Position numbers and translations under genes: made by a program | The notes under the pieces: generated by a model | Databases searched by the model: none | Told to the model about the DNA's origin: nothing | Seen by the model: only the letters and a program-made list of their open reading frames with translations | Assembly (NCBI GenBank): GCA_902609095.1 | Contig: CACLQQ010000007.1 | Location: 1-56,958, forward strand | Source: an uncultured Bacteroidota bacterium | GTDB taxonomy: Bacteria > Bacteroidota > Bacteroidia > Chitinophagales > Saprospiraceae | Length of the DNA: 56,958 nucleotides | Reading direction: 5' to 3' | Shown here: in pieces, positions 26,613 to 36,773 of the stretch | Layout of the letters: each line of letters opens with the position of its first letter | Numbering within the stretch: position 1 is the first letter of the stretch

Positions 26613-27134
26613 ATGAAATTTTCTAAATCAATTTTACTGTTAGTTTGCGCTTTCGCTCTGACTATCGCTTGTAAAAATAAGACAGTAAAGGACGATGCTC
26701 GTGCAAGTGTCGCTACTGCAAACACCACAACTCCAGCGACTACTCCATCAGCTACTCCTGCCGAAACAGTACCAGTTGGCCCACTTACAACTATCAACTA
26801 CCCAGAGACTGAGTTTAACTTTGGTGAGATAGAAGAAGGAGAAAAAGTAATTCACGAGTTTGAATTCAAAAACATAGGTAGTGAGCCATTAGTTATTTCT
26901 AAGGCACAAGGTTCTTGTGGATGTACCGTTCCTGATTGGCCAAGAGAACCAATTCCAGTTGGTGAGACTGCTACTATCAAGGTGCAGTATGATTCAAGAG
27001 GTAAAGGAAAGACGAGAGCAGAAGGTGGACGTGCTGAAAACAAAAGAGTAACCATCACTGCGAACACTGATCCAGTTAATACTTACCTTTATATTAAGGG
27101 TACCGTATACAAGCCGGATGCACCGGCAAGTTAA
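26613..27134 (+). CDS. DUF1573 lipoprotein
   Basis: 173 residues. The lipoprotein signal MKFSKSILLLVCAFALTIAC is followed by a Thr/Ala/Pro-rich linker of about 35 residues and a single immunoglobulin-like DUF1573 domain: FNFGEIEEGEKVIHEFEFKN, EPLVISKAQGSCGCTVPDWP with the family CGCT motif, then TIKVQYDSRGKGKTRAEG and VTITANTDP. The domain belongs to the ASH/MSP-like folds and is very frequent in Bacteroidota envelopes. Its biochemical role is unknown. The ATG start is chosen because signal peptide and promoter agree. A terminator follows. Confidence 0.9.
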   Translation: MKFSKSILLLVCAFALTIACKNKTVKDDARASVATANTTTPATTPSATPAETVPVGPLTTINYPETEFNFGEIEEGEKVIHEFEFKNIGSEPLVISKAQGSCGCTVPDWPREPIPVGETATIKVQYDSRGKGKTRAEGGRAENKRVTITANTDPVNTYLYIKGTVYKPDAPAS

Positions 27135-27163
27135 AACAAGCTATTCTTAAGGATTTAATAGAT

Positions 27164-27198
27164 AAAGCCTCGATCAAGAGTATGACCGGGGCTTTTTT
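27164..27198 (+). terminator. Intrinsic terminator after the DUF1573 gene
   Basis: AAAGCCTCG pairs, with one G-T pair, with CGGGGCTTT across a loop of about a dozen bases, and the 3' arm runs into TTTTTT. It lies about 30 bp after the stop codon. Confidence 0.75.
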
Positions 27199-27273
27199 GT
27201 GTCCTGAATCGTCATTCGAGCTTATCAATAGCAGTATATTTAAACATCAGCGAAATCTAACAATAGCAAAATA

Positions 27274-30200
27274 ATGAAGGTTCTAACGACATTTCTATTA
27301 GTGTTTTTTATTCTCAGCGCAGACTTAAGTATATATAGCCAGTCAAGTACAGACGACCTATTTCACGGATTAGAGTTTAGAAATATTGGTCCATTTAGAG
27401 GTGGTCGATCTGTTGCTTCAAGTGGAGTGATAGGAGACCCATTAACTTATTATATGGGTTCTACCGGTGGTGGTGTATGGAAGACCACTGATGCCGGAGT
27501 ATCTTGGAAAAATATATCTGATGGACAATTGAAGACTGGTTCAGTTGGGGCTATCGCAGTGAGTTCATCAGACCCTAATGTGGTATATGTTGGTATGGGA
27601 GAACATCCTGTTAGGGGTGTAATGACATCCCACGGAGATGGTGTTTATAAATCAACTGATGCTGGCAAGACATGGAATCATCTAGGTTTGCCGGAGTCTC
27701 GACATATTGCGGAGATCGTTATACATCCAACTAATCCTGAAATCTTGTATGTCGCCGTACAAGGTGCAGTCCATGGGGATAGCGATGAACGTGGGATATA
27801 CAAAAGTGCCGATGGCGGAGTTACATGGGATAAGAAGTTTTATATCAATCCCTCGACTGGTGCTGCTGATATAAGCATGGATGCTACTAATCCACGTATT
27901 CTATATGCATCGATGTGGGATCATAGACGTACTCCATGGCAAGTGAGATCTGGAGGGCCAGGATCCTCTATACATAAGAGTATTGATGCAGGAGAAACGT
28001 GGATTAAGTTGACGAAGGGGTTACCTGCGGAAATGGGAAAGGTATCTGCTGATGTATCACCAGCTAATCCTAATGTTGTATATGCTAATATAGAAGCAGA
28101 AGGAACCAAAGGAGGAGTGTACAGGTCTAATGATGGCGGACAAAGCTGGACACAGACAACCAGTGATCGTGTAACTGTGGCACGAGCATGGTACTATATT
28201 GAAACCTTTGCCGACCCTAAGGACCCCAATACTCTATACGTGTTGAATGCACCTATGCTAAGATCTATTGATGGAGGGAAAACTTTTAAATCAGTAAGGA
28301 ATCCTCATGGTGATCAACACCATATGTGGATTAACCCTAACAATCCTGAAAACATAATTCTTTCTAACGATGGTGGAGCATGTATAACTTTTAACGGAGG
28401 CTCGACATGGTCCAGCCAAGAGAATCAGCCTACTATCCAATTTTATCGTGTTATTACTGATAATAAGTTTCCCTATAATGTATATGGAGGGCAACAAGAT
28501 AACTCATCATTGATTACAGCCTCTAGAACTAATAAGTCGGGTATAGGGTGGAAAGATTGGAATTCTGGCCCTGGATGTGAAAGCGCTTTTTTGGCATTTG
28601 ATCCAGATAATCCGAATGAGATTTTTGGTACATGCATTCAGGGAGGTATAACCGCATTGGATATAACTACTTGCATAGAACGAGATGTCATGGCGCATCC
28701 TATTATCGGCTTAGGTTGGACTCCTAAGGATATGAGATATCGATTCAACTGGAATGCTCCGGTTGTGGCAGACTTAGTTGATCCTTCTATTATGTATCAT
28801 GGTGCTAATAAAGTATTAAAGACTTCTGACAGGGGATTTTCATGGCAGGAGATAAGTCCAGATTTGACCAGAGATGATGAGAGTAAGCAAGGCGCTGGAG
28901 GTATTCCTTATACAAATGAAGGCGCCGGTGGAGAGGTTTACAATACCATAAGCTATATCGAATTATCAGAAAATGATCAAAATACAATTTGGGTAGGATC
29001 TGATTGTGGGTTAGTGCATGTAACCACTGATGGGGGAGTGAATTGGTCCAACGTTACCCCAAAAAACTTAGGCGAAGTATTAATTAACGCTATAGAAGTT
29101 TCTCCGCATAACCCTTCTGTAGCCTATGTGGTTGCGACTAACTATAAATTCAATGACTTCAGGCCGATGATATACAGAACTGATAATATGGGTAAGTCTT
29201 GGAGGTTAATATCTACTGGTTTGCCAGTAGATTCTTGGGCCAGAGTGGTTAGAGAAGATCCGGTAAGGCCAGGATTGTTGTATGCTGGTACTGAGACATC
29301 TATGTTTATTTCTTCTGACTCAGGAGCATCATGGGAACCATTTCAAAGGAATTTGCCAATCTGCCCTATTACTGATATGACTTTTAGGGATAATGATTTG
29401 GTCGTTTCTACATCAGGAAGATCTTTCTGGATTCTTGATGATTTATCAAGTCTGCAACAGTATCAGGATACTAAAGAGTTAGATATTTATAAACCTAAGC
29501 CAACAGTAAGATTCGGAGGTGGAGGTGGATTCCGCCCTGGAGCTTCTAAGGGTGCGAATCCCGCTAATGGAGTAATATTGGATTATTATTTACCGACTGA
29601 ATTGGACTCACAAGAGCTCATACTACATATTTATGATTTGGACAGTAATTTAGTTAGAAGCTATTCTTCAAAGAAAGATCCTGAGTATAAGAAGTTTACA
29701 GGTGGGCCGTCTGCAGAAAAGAGATTGCCGGTTAAATCTGGAGTCAATCGATTCGTATGGGATATGCAAAGAGAATCAATACAGCCAGTTCATGGTGTGT
29801 TTAAATTAGGTGGGTATTCTGGAGCGCTTGTTCCTCCAAGTACCTATATCGTCCAATTAAGTGCTGGGGATCAATCTACATGGACTGAATTAGAGATCAT
29901 TCCAGATCCTCGTATGCATGTAGATATGAGTGCTTATGAAGAGCAATATAATCTTGCGATGCAGTTAGAATCTGCGGTCCAGGAGATACATCGATCAGTA
30001 ATTGAAACCAACAGCATCAAAAAGACGCTTAAGGATTATATATCGAAGGAAACGGATTCTGACGATGAGTTGTTTCAATTGGCTCAATCCCTGAAGATTA
30101 ATATACAGAGCTGGGAAGAAAATCTGGTCCAATATGATCAGAAGACTTTTCAGGATGTAATCAATTTTCCTAATAAGCTCAATGCTGAAATCACCAATCT

Positions 30201-30375
30201 TATGTCTACCATTGGAGGACTGGATCCAACTTTGACGCATGGAATGAGGGAAAGGGCTAAGGAGTTATTGGATTCTTGGCAAAACTATAAAGATCAAAGA
30301 CTTGGATCACTACAGCAACAGATAGACGACTTCAACCAAAAGTATACTGAAGCGCAAATTCCATTTATTAAATGA
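27274..30375 (+). CDS. Secreted sortilin/BNR-type beta-propeller protein
   Basis: 1033 residues with a signal peptide ([23 protein letters not shown]). At least nine Asp-box motifs (SxDxGxTW) are visible: [64 protein letters not shown] and SSDSGASW. They span roughly residues 70-700 and form one or two propellers related to Vps10/sortilin and xyloglucanase-type folds. A DUF-like C-terminal part of about 300 residues holds a charged helical bundle. No T9SS sorting domain is seen. The family is common in Bacteroidota with no proven activity. The next small ORF overlaps its stop. Confidence 0.88.
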   Translation: MKVLTTFLLVFFILSADLSIYSQSSTDDLFHGLEFRNIGPFRGGRSVASSGVIGDPLTYYMGSTGGGVWKTTDAGVSWKNISDGQLKTGSVGAIAVSSSDPNVVYVGMGEHPVRGVMTSHGDGVYKSTDAGKTWNHLGLPESRHIAEIVIHPTNPEILYVAVQGAVHGDSDERGIYKSADGGVTWDKKFYINPSTGAADISMDATNPRILYASMWDHRRTPWQVRSGGPGSSIHKSIDAGETWIKLTKGLPAEMGKVSADVSPANPNVVYANIEAEGTKGGVYRSNDGGQSWTQTTSDRVTVARAWYYIETFADPKDPNTLYVLNAPMLRSIDGGKTFKSVRNPHGDQHHMWINPNNPENIILSNDGGACITFNGGSTWSSQENQPTIQFYRVITDNKFPYNVYGGQQDNSSLITASRTNKSGIGWKDWNSGPGCESAFLAFDPDNPNEIFGTCIQGGITALDITTCIERDVMAHPIIGLGWTPKDMRYRFNWNAPVVADLVDPSIMYHGANKVLKTSDRGFSWQEISPDLTRDDESKQGAGGIPYTNEGAGGEVYNTISYIELSENDQNTIWVGSDCGLVHVTTDGGVNWSNVTPKNLGEVLINAIEVSPHNPSVAYVVATNYKFNDFRPMIYRTDNMGKSWRLISTGLPVDSWARVVREDPVRPGLLYAGTETSMFISSDSGASWEPFQRNLPICPITDMTFRDNDLVVSTSGRSFWILDDLSSLQQYQDTKELDIYKPKPTVRFGGGGGFRPGASKGANPANGVILDYYLPTELDSQELILHIYDLDSNLVRSYSSKKDPEYKKFTGGPSAEKRLPVKSGVNRFVWDMQRESIQPVHGVFKLGGYSGALVPPSTYIVQLSAGDQSTWTELEIIPDPRMHVDMSAYEEQYNLAMQLESAVQEIHRSVIETNSIKKTLKDYISKETDSDDELFQLAQSLKINIQSWEENLVQYDQKTFQDVINFPNKLNAEITNLMSTIGGLDPTLTHGMRERAKELLDSWQNYKDQRLGSLQQQIDDFNQKYTEAQIPFIK

Positions 30376-30461
30376 GAAGAAAGGTAGTTGGCACTCTCAT
30401 TATTTTTCTAATATTTGGCGTATTTATTTTCTTTTTTATAGGTGGTCGATTAGTTGATTAA
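30372..30461 (+). CDS. Tiny single-span membrane protein, translationally coupled
   Basis: 29 codons. ATG at 30372 overlaps the TGA of the propeller gene in an ATGA arrangement, a classic sign of coupled translation. The peptide is [20 protein letters not shown] followed by FFIGGRLVD: two Arg and a Lys at the N-terminus, one hydrophobic helix, and a short polar tail. Such one-helix proteins are usually missed by gene finders. The overlap plus the positive-inside topology support a real gene. No function can be given. Chance cannot be excluded at this length. Confidence 0.5.
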   Translation: MRRKVVGTLIIFLIFGVFIFFFIGGRLVD

Positions 30462-30479
30462 CGAATGAATAAATGTTTA

Positions 30480-31617
30480 ATCATTGATGATTAGGATCTC
30501 CATATCGCTTCTGAAGTCAAGATGAATAATGATTCCTGGTTAATATCAGATTGGCATTCTGGTGTATTATTATGGGCAGAGATATATTGACTGAAGGTAC
30601 CTGTGGGAACACAGATATTAACTTAATAGTTAAAGGGAATGTGACTTTTTAATTTCATTAAGAAGTTCCCTGCCTCTTGCCTCACAATCTGTATGAAATA
30701 TGCTGAGGATTTCTTTATCGGCTATATTAAGCTTTAGTTGACTTAGTATTCAATTAAAGCTACTAAATATGAGATCTTCATCTCGATGAATTAACCAAAG
30801 TCGAGTAATTTATTTGCTATATACCGGTAGTTCAAAACTATTAGCGCTATGATCAATAGTCAGGATGATTCTCAGTAGGTGTTTATCGCGATACTTTTAA
30901 TAGTTAATTGGATCCATAGTTTCAGCGAGATCGGCTATTGGTAAACATTGGCCTGGGTATATCATGAAGTAAATCTAATTGATCTATGAGATAAGTCCAG
31001 GCAGGTTGATCATTGAGTTTTATTATTTGATTTTCTTTGAACTAAGTCACCACAAAACTTTCGGATAAAGGAAGACTGTCATGGTGAGTCCCACTACCAC
31101 GTCAACATTTGGATTGGCATATACTATCATGATAGAGGCAGATTCAAATTTTGAAGTATTGAGAAATTGATAGGAATTAATTACTTCCATATTATATGAT
31201 GTGGTTCCTCTAAAAAAACGGGAGTATTATCACCTAATAATTCTCCGATTACAGTCGATAGTTAATTACATGATAAATCAAATTCACTAGCGAATAATTA
31301 GATTATTTTAAATGAGCCATTTCAATTCCAAATTTACGAAAATTCTTACTGGTTAATCCGTCTCGAATACTGACTACTATCAATGAAGGATCGTTTATAT
31401 TGACAACCATCTTGAATAGTGCTCTCATATATAATTATTAAATCATATGATTTATACTCATAATAATGTAAGGCTGTATCGAAATAGCCATTAAAAGTCT
31501 TTATAAAATTTATAAGACCATTACTGGATGAGAAAACTTCGACATATTCTATTATTTGGTGGCACGGTATTATAATGTGATACGAAAATTCGAAATCTAC
31601 ACATAAAATCGTCATTT
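30480..31617 (-). pseudogene. Heavily decayed FIST-domain protein
   Basis: No long frame survives, but fragments appear in the right order on the minus strand. A short N-terminal stretch covers 31615-31305 (FNGYFDTALHYYEYKSYDLIIIYES, then RDGLTSKNFRKFGIEMAHLK in another frame). Then come LLGDNTPVFLEEP, NTSKFESASIMIVYANPNVDVVVGL and SLPLSESFVVT, and NQIIKLNDQPAWTYLIDQL near 31030. Last are IADLAETMDPINY and INQESLFILTSEA near 30520. The order (volume strand, SESFVVT, I-LNDQPA, then ESLFILTSE) is that of FIST_N/FIST_C sensor proteins. Many stops and frame changes show it is long dead. It fills a stretch of about 1.2 kb otherwise without genes. Confidence 0.5.
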
Positions 31618-31693
31618 TAAACCATGAAAAAAGTAATTACCCTGTAGAGACAGATATGTTAAAATTGATTTTCGTATTAAGTAATATTAAAGC

Positions 31694-33011
31694 TCAATTC
31701 ATGCAATTCTCTATCTGTGCCAATAGCTCAGCTCCCGGCTCTAATTCAAATCCTGCTTCAAACTCTATGGTTGTACCACTACAGATTATGACTGAGGATG
31801 GTACCATAATCTTAGATCCTACATTTAATTCTTGATTAGTGATTAATGTGGTATTCTCCATAACTATATTGGACAATTCCTCATTAGATGTACAACATGG
31901 CATACACCATGATCCTCCACAATCAACCCCTGTTTCATCTCCATCTTGTATATTATTAAAGCAGTGGTCAATATTGTTATACGCGACTTCGAAAGTTAAG
32001 TCAAATGATTCTGAAGATCATCTATCATCCCATTTGAGGAAATAAGTCACTCCCTGGTTTATTGGTATACTATCAAAAGAAGAAGCGTAAAACAGCTCAT
32101 TAGAGCTATGACAGTTGTCATCACTCTGGTCTATTCTAATTAGATTTTCACGGTTTCCTTCGTAGATGAAAGGTCGAGTATCAACGCCCATTTCACGCGA
32201 TCCATCGCTTATATACCCATCTTTAATGGCAGTGAATGTATACCATGCCACATGTTGAGCAGAACCTTTCGTTGCCCCAAAACCATCAGATAATTGATGA
32301 GTTGTATAGACTTCAGATTTTAGTAATTCGGTACTCGTTTCACATGATTTTGGTAAATCATTAATGCAGATTGATAAAATGCTTTTCATAAGGTTAGTCG
32401 GCTCATATCCAAAGCCCTTGTTAAAATTTGTACCTACTTCGCTTTGATGGCAGCAGCTCATAATAGTTCCACCGGTTCTGGTATTGAGCCGCCACATCCT
32501 TTATTCACACAGGCATCTAGGCTCGTATTGTTATTGGGACCCCAAACGCAATCATGTGTGTGTGGGGAACCTAAATTGTGACCTAACTCATGTGCAATGA
32601 CATGCACATCCCAGTGATAAGAGTATCCGTCGTTATAATCTCCATGGTATATTGCTATAACCATATGATTTATTTTTATCGCAAATACCGTTTAGATAGG
32701 CTACACCACCTAAGTGTAATGGATTACCAGAAATAAGATGGGCAAGGTCTGCGCCATAAGATTTTCCCAGTTGCTCTTTGAAGTCTGAGATTACTTCTAT
32801 AGAGTTATTCTCACTATATGGAGTTGGAATAGTCCAAAGGTTAATATCTGTATAAAGCAATACGATATCTTCTTGATAATACAAATCTGCTACCGCAGCT
32901 AAAAGGGATTCCATGTAGTTCTGAGCAGCATTCTCAGAGTCATTATAGATACTATAGACATTGTGATCTACTTCTATATAGATGGTTACTGTATCCTTGG
33001 TATTATTCTTC
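31694..33011 (-). pseudogene. Dead secreted M12B-type (reprolysin-like) zinc metalloprotease
   Basis: The remains read VTIYIEVDHNVYSIYND...AQNYMESLLAAVADLYYQEDI, then a frameshift near 32650, then VIAHELGHNLGSPHTHDC with the full zinc site HExxHxxGxxH, then a frameshift near 32460, then GTIMSCCHQSEVGTNFNKGFG, a TGA at 32018 after FLKWDDR, and a C-terminal part FNNIQDGDETGVDCGGSWC...EFEAGFELEPGAEL. The N-terminal propeptide and signal peptide are missing, because the readable part begins right after the DUF4252 gene. Two frameshifts, one nonsense codon and a 5' deletion make it a clear pseudogene of an extracellular protease. Confidence 0.9.
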
Positions 33012-33013
33012 TC

Positions 33014-33420
33014 TTATTTATTATTGAAAGGTAAGCGATCTAACTTTTCATAGTATCCTTCAATAGTAGAAGCGTTGCACTCCCATTTAGGACTTTTACG
33101 TGATTTTGTATTTCATCACCACTGTCCTTTACATACCAGTATTGCATATAGTCGTACAGTTCAGTGTAATCAGCAAAATTTGGATTCTGTATTGTATTGT
33201 CATCAATAAGGACTCTTACTGATTTCATTCCTTTAGATAAATCCTTTATCAATTTTCGATCCTCTGTATAAATGAATGGCATAGTAGCCCATTTGGGTAT
33301 ATTTAGCGCGAGTTTAGACTCATTCTTATGGTCATTGTAAAATTGCTTGAAACCAATAGAGTTTTTTGAGCAGGATTTTAATAACACCGTAGAAAGCACT
33401 ATTGTGATTGATTTTATCAT
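33014..33420 (-). pseudogene. DUF4252 lipoprotein with a frameshift at its C-terminus
   Basis: The frame from ATG 33420 encodes a lipoprotein-like start (MIKSITIVLSTVLLKSC), then a DUF4252 domain: ALNIPKWATMPFI, EDRKLIKDLSKGMKSVRVLI and ELYDYMQYWYVKDSGDEIQNHVKV. It stops at 33040. A one-base shift near 33055 would instead give GYYEKLDRLPFNNK and a stop at 33014, which fits the end of the family better. The damage touches only the last 10-15 residues, so the protein might still fold. The deletion that beheaded the downstream protease lies directly behind it. Function of DUF4252 is unknown. Confidence 0.6.
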
Positions 33421-33609
33421 TTTTGATTCATTATTGATAGAATAGCGGAATATGATCCAAATAAGTTACTGTCTTATTATAGTTAGACTTTCTAAAGCTT
33501 TATATCTCTTAAGCTGAGGGTAACGGATTGTTATATTTTTTAACATCAATAAAAAAAAATTAATATTCTTAGGTTCTGAAATACATAAGAATCCAAAAAG
33601 AAATCAGAA

Positions 33610-33625
33610 TTTGAGTATACTCAAA
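33610..33625. promoter_or_regulatory. Perfect 16-bp palindrome, candidate operator
   Basis: TTTGAGTATACTCAAA is its own reverse complement. It lies 10 bp upstream of the DUF819 start codon and next to a -7-like ATATTTG. The position would let a bound dimeric repressor block transcription. No regulator gene is adjacent. Confidence 0.4.
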
Positions 33626-33635
33626 TATTTGCATT

Positions 33636-34880
33636 TTGGAATCACTATTTACTAACGATGCCATTGTGTTGGGCATTCTATTATGTGTTCTGGGACTTAT
33701 TTTTCACACTTCGCACCAGGAGAGATTCAAGGCTTTTTATCGTTTTGTGCCCCCTTTGTTTCTATGTTATTTTGTTCCGGCACTACTCAATTGGCCGTTG
33801 GGCTTAATATCCCCTGAGGAAACACAGCTATATTTTGTTGCTAGTCGTTATCTATTGCCAGCAAGTTTGATATTGTTATGTTTGAGTATTGATTTTCAGT
33901 CATTACTTAATCTTGGTTCTAAGGCTATTATCATGTTTTTTACGGCTACGCTCGGAATTGTTTTGGGCGGTCCTGTTGCATTGCTTTTTGTTTCGTGGTT
34001 TTTATCGGATGCTATTTCAGTGGCCCCTGATCAATTGTGGAGAGGTTTATCTACTATTGCTGGAAGTTGGATAGGGGGTGGAGCGAACCAGGCAGCTATG
34101 AAAGAAATATTCGAGGTGGCTGATAACTTATTTGGTAGTATGCTGGTGGTTGACATAGTAGTGGCTAATATTTGGTTGGCATTTTTATTCTATGGGGCAG
34201 ACCGTACAGAAAGAATAGATAAATGGTTGAAATCAGATGTTTCAGCTATCGAAGGTCTAAAGATAAAAGTCGCAGAATATAAGGCAAGAGTAAATAAAAT
34301 ACCATCTACTACGGAGCTTTTTGTTCTTCTGGCAGTAGCCTTTGGGGGTGTAGCCATTTCACATTTGTTTTCAGATTCGATTGTACCTCTATTATCTCAA
34401 TATCAGGAGCAACTAGAGGCTCTTCAATTAAATTCTCTGTTAAGTGGATTCTTTTGGTTGATAGTTGTTGCAACGACTATTGGATTAGGGTTGTCGTTTA
34501 CTCGAGCGAGACAACTTGAGGGGGTAGGGGCCTCTAATTGGGGATCGATATTCATTTATATTCTGGTTGCTACTATTGGAATGAAAATGGATTTGAAAGA
34601 GGTATTCAATAACCTCGATCTTTTTGCGATTGGGATAGTTTGGATTTTCATCCATGTTTTAATTCTAATTATTGTAGCTAAGCTTATCAGAGCACCTTTT
34701 TTCTTTGTGGCAGTAGGAAGTCAAGCTAATGTTGGAGGTGCTGCTTCAGCTCCGGTAGTAGCATCTGCTTTTAGTCCAACATTAGCTCCAGTTGGTGCAT
34801 TGATGGCTGTATTGGGATATGCCGTAGGTACTTACGGAGCCATAATATGTGCTTATTTAATGAAAGCCGTAGTATCCTAA
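33636..34880 (+). CDS. DUF819 family membrane protein (YjcL-like)
   Basis: 414 residues with about ten membrane helices, starting at TTG (MESLFTNDAIVLGILL matches the usual family start). Diagnostic segments are SWIGGGANQAAMKEIF in the first half and FFFVAVGSQANVGGAASAPVVASAF in the second, two glycine-rich repeats related to each other as in secondary transporters with inverted repeats. A soluble loop of about 60 residues (WLKSDVSAIEGLKIKVAEYKARV) separates the halves. Recent family knowledge suggests uptake of small substrates, but the substrate here is unknown. A 16-bp palindrome sits in its promoter region. Confidence 0.9.
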   Translation: MESLFTNDAIVLGILLCVLGLIFHTSHQERFKAFYRFVPPLFLCYFVPALLNWPLGLISPEETQLYFVASRYLLPASLILLCLSIDFQSLLNLGSKAIIMFFTATLGIVLGGPVALLFVSWFLSDAISVAPDQLWRGLSTIAGSWIGGGANQAAMKEIFEVADNLFGSMLVVDIVVANIWLAFLFYGADRTERIDKWLKSDVSAIEGLKIKVAEYKARVNKIPSTTELFVLLAVAFGGVAISHLFSDSIVPLLSQYQEQLEALQLNSLLSGFFWLIVVATTIGLGLSFTRARQLEGVGASNWGSIFIYILVATIGMKMDLKEVFNNLDLFAIGIVWIFIHVLILIIVAKLIRAPFFFVAVGSQANVGGAASAPVVASAFSPTLAPVGALMAVLGYAVGTYGAIICAYLMKAVVS

Positions 34881-34944
34881 TTTTTAAAGTGGGGCTTAGA
34901 TGTAGATAATTATAGCTTGAGACTTTTAGGGTGTTAATGTTATC

Positions 34945-34963
34945 ATGTTTCTTATAGAAACAT
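34945..34963. promoter_or_regulatory. Inverted repeat upstream of the dead GAF kinase
   Basis: ATGTTTC and GAAACAT flank a TTATA spacer, giving a 19-bp dyad 14 bp before the kinase reading frame. No T tract follows, so an operator is more likely than a terminator. Confidence 0.3.
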
Positions 34964-34976
34964 CAATTTATAACAT

Positions 34977-36274
34977 TTGAGCGCATCAACACAAAAAGAG
35001 ACCATCTCTAAGTTGAGTATTGATCGCCTGCTTTATTTAGAGCGTGTGAATGAGTTTGCGCCCTCATTAATACATCAACATACATTAGGAGACATCATAT
35101 GGAAATTTACAGAGTCTGTAATCTCTGTTTTAGGTTTTGATGACTGCGTAGTTTATCTATTTGATGATACTTCAGGAGTATTATTGCAAAAGGCGGCATT
35201 ACGGCCCAAAAATCCAGTATTAAGACAAATTAAAGATCGGATTGAAATCAAAATTGGAAGAGGTACAGTTGGATCAGTTGCTCAGAGTGGAATATCAGAA
35301 ATAATAGATGATAACTCTATTGATCCCCGATATTTAATAGATGATGATGTTAGACTATCAGAGATAACCATTCCTGTAAAATTAAATGGCCGGGTAATCG
35401 GTATTGTTGATTCAGAGCATGCAGAATAAGGTTTCTATAATGAAGATCATTTAAATATCTTAACTGAGGTAACCGCATTGCATGCAGAGCAGATCAAGTT
35501 TGCTAAGATACAAGAGGAGCTTAAAACACATATATCTCAACTTGAAAGAATAGTTCAAGAAAGAACTCGTGAGCTCAATGATGCTGTAGAAAATTTAAAG
35601 CATTCTAATACTGATTTAGTAAGATTTGCTTATGCATCTTCTCATGATTTAAGAGAACCTATTAGATGATATCGAAGTATTTACAACTAATTAAAATGAA
35701 GGAACAAAACCTGAATTCAGAATTAGTGGAGTATATAGATTTCATAATCGGAAATGCTAAAAGATTGCAGGACATGCTTGATGGCTTATTGAGCTACTCT
35801 AAATTAAATGTGAAAGATATAGCTCTAGCAGAAATAGATTTTGATGAGTTTATTCAAGATGTTTTGAAGAATTTGAAATTTAAAATTGAACAATCTCATG
35901 CGCATATTACCTTGCCAGAGGATGTCCCTAATATCAGAGGATATAGAATATTATTGTTGTAGCTCTTTCAGAATCTAATTTCTAACTCAATCAAGTTTAG
36001 AAGAGAAGATTGTTATCCAGAGATAGTGATCCACTATAGTGAAGAACCAAAATGTCATCTATTCATAGTTGATGATAATGGAGTAGGAATAGACTCTAAA
36101 AGCCATAAAGAAGTATTTAGGTTAGTTGATAGACTGAAGTCAACTGAACAAATCATTGGGAGTGGAATAGGACTTGCACTTTGCAAAAATATTGTGTTAA
36201 AGCATAATGGTTCGATACAATTTGTAGATAAGCTTGGAGAAGGAGTTAGGATAGAAGTCCATATAGCTTTTTAA
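34977..36274 (+). pseudogene. Dead GAF-domain sensor histidine kinase
   Basis: The gene starts at TTG 34977 with a helical lead-in, then a GAF domain (about 35050-35460: CVVYLFDDTSGVLLQKAAL, GRGTVGSVAQSG, IGIVDSEHAE). A coiled coil (ISQLERIVQERTRELNDAVENLKHSN) leads to the HisKA box FAYASSHDLREPIR with its His kept. HATPase_c follows, with NLISNSIKF, VDDNGVGID and GSGIGLALCKNIV. Lesions: TAA at 35427, a frameshift near 35667, TAG at 35960. It is a soluble cytoplasmic kinase of the GAF-HisKA type, with no response regulator beside it. Confidence 0.9.
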
Positions 36275-36756
36275 TTCTCTTGAATCTGAGTTAAGAGGCG
36301 TTCGTAAAAAATAATTCCTTGCTGGTTCATTTTATTTCCAAACAGGGCTTGCTCATCTTTTATAAATACCATGAAGTAGCAACCTTCAGAAAAATATAAA
36401 TCTGCTTCAATCAGAACCTCACCATTGCCATTATATACTTTTCTGCCCACTGGTTTACACTGGACTGGAATCTCTACGATGGCATCTGTAGAGATATATG
36501 TTAGGTCACTGATAATAGAATTTTTTTCATTTTGACTCATGCTTACTGGATAATCATTGAAGAACATATCCACGTGACTACAACTATCCACTATTATGCT
36601 TACTATTTCAGCCGTAATTCCTTCTTTAGATTGTAGTTGCTTAACGGAGGTCAGCTGCTGGAATTTTTTAATCTCTGCATTTTCAGGCTTGCAACTATAA
36701 GATGAAATTAATGCTCCTGCAAGAATAAATCCGAGTAGGTTAAAGTGCCTAATCAT
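36271..36756 (-). CDS. Lipoprotein of unknown function
   Basis: 161 residues from ATG 36756, where a lipoprotein signal begins (MIRHFNLLGFILAGALISSYSC). An alternative ATG at 36774 adds six residues and forms a TAATG overlap with the upstream gene, which would couple their translation. The mature protein has a helical first half (EIKKFQQLTSVKQLQSKEGI) and strands with two Cys (IVEIPVQCKPVGRKVYNGNG, SEGCYFMVFIK). I do not recognise a family. It is probably co-transcribed with the T9SS-exported protein before it. Confidence 0.7.
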   Translation of the reverse strand: MIRHFNLLGFILAGALISSYSCKPENAEIKKFQQLTSVKQLQSKEGITAEIVSIIVDSCSHVDMFFNDYPVSMSQNEKNSIISDLTYISTDAIVEIPVQCKPVGRKVYNGNGEVLIEADLYFSEGCYFMVFIKDEQALFGNKMNQQGIIFYERLLTQIQEN

Positions 36757-36773
36757 AAATCTCAATGTACACA

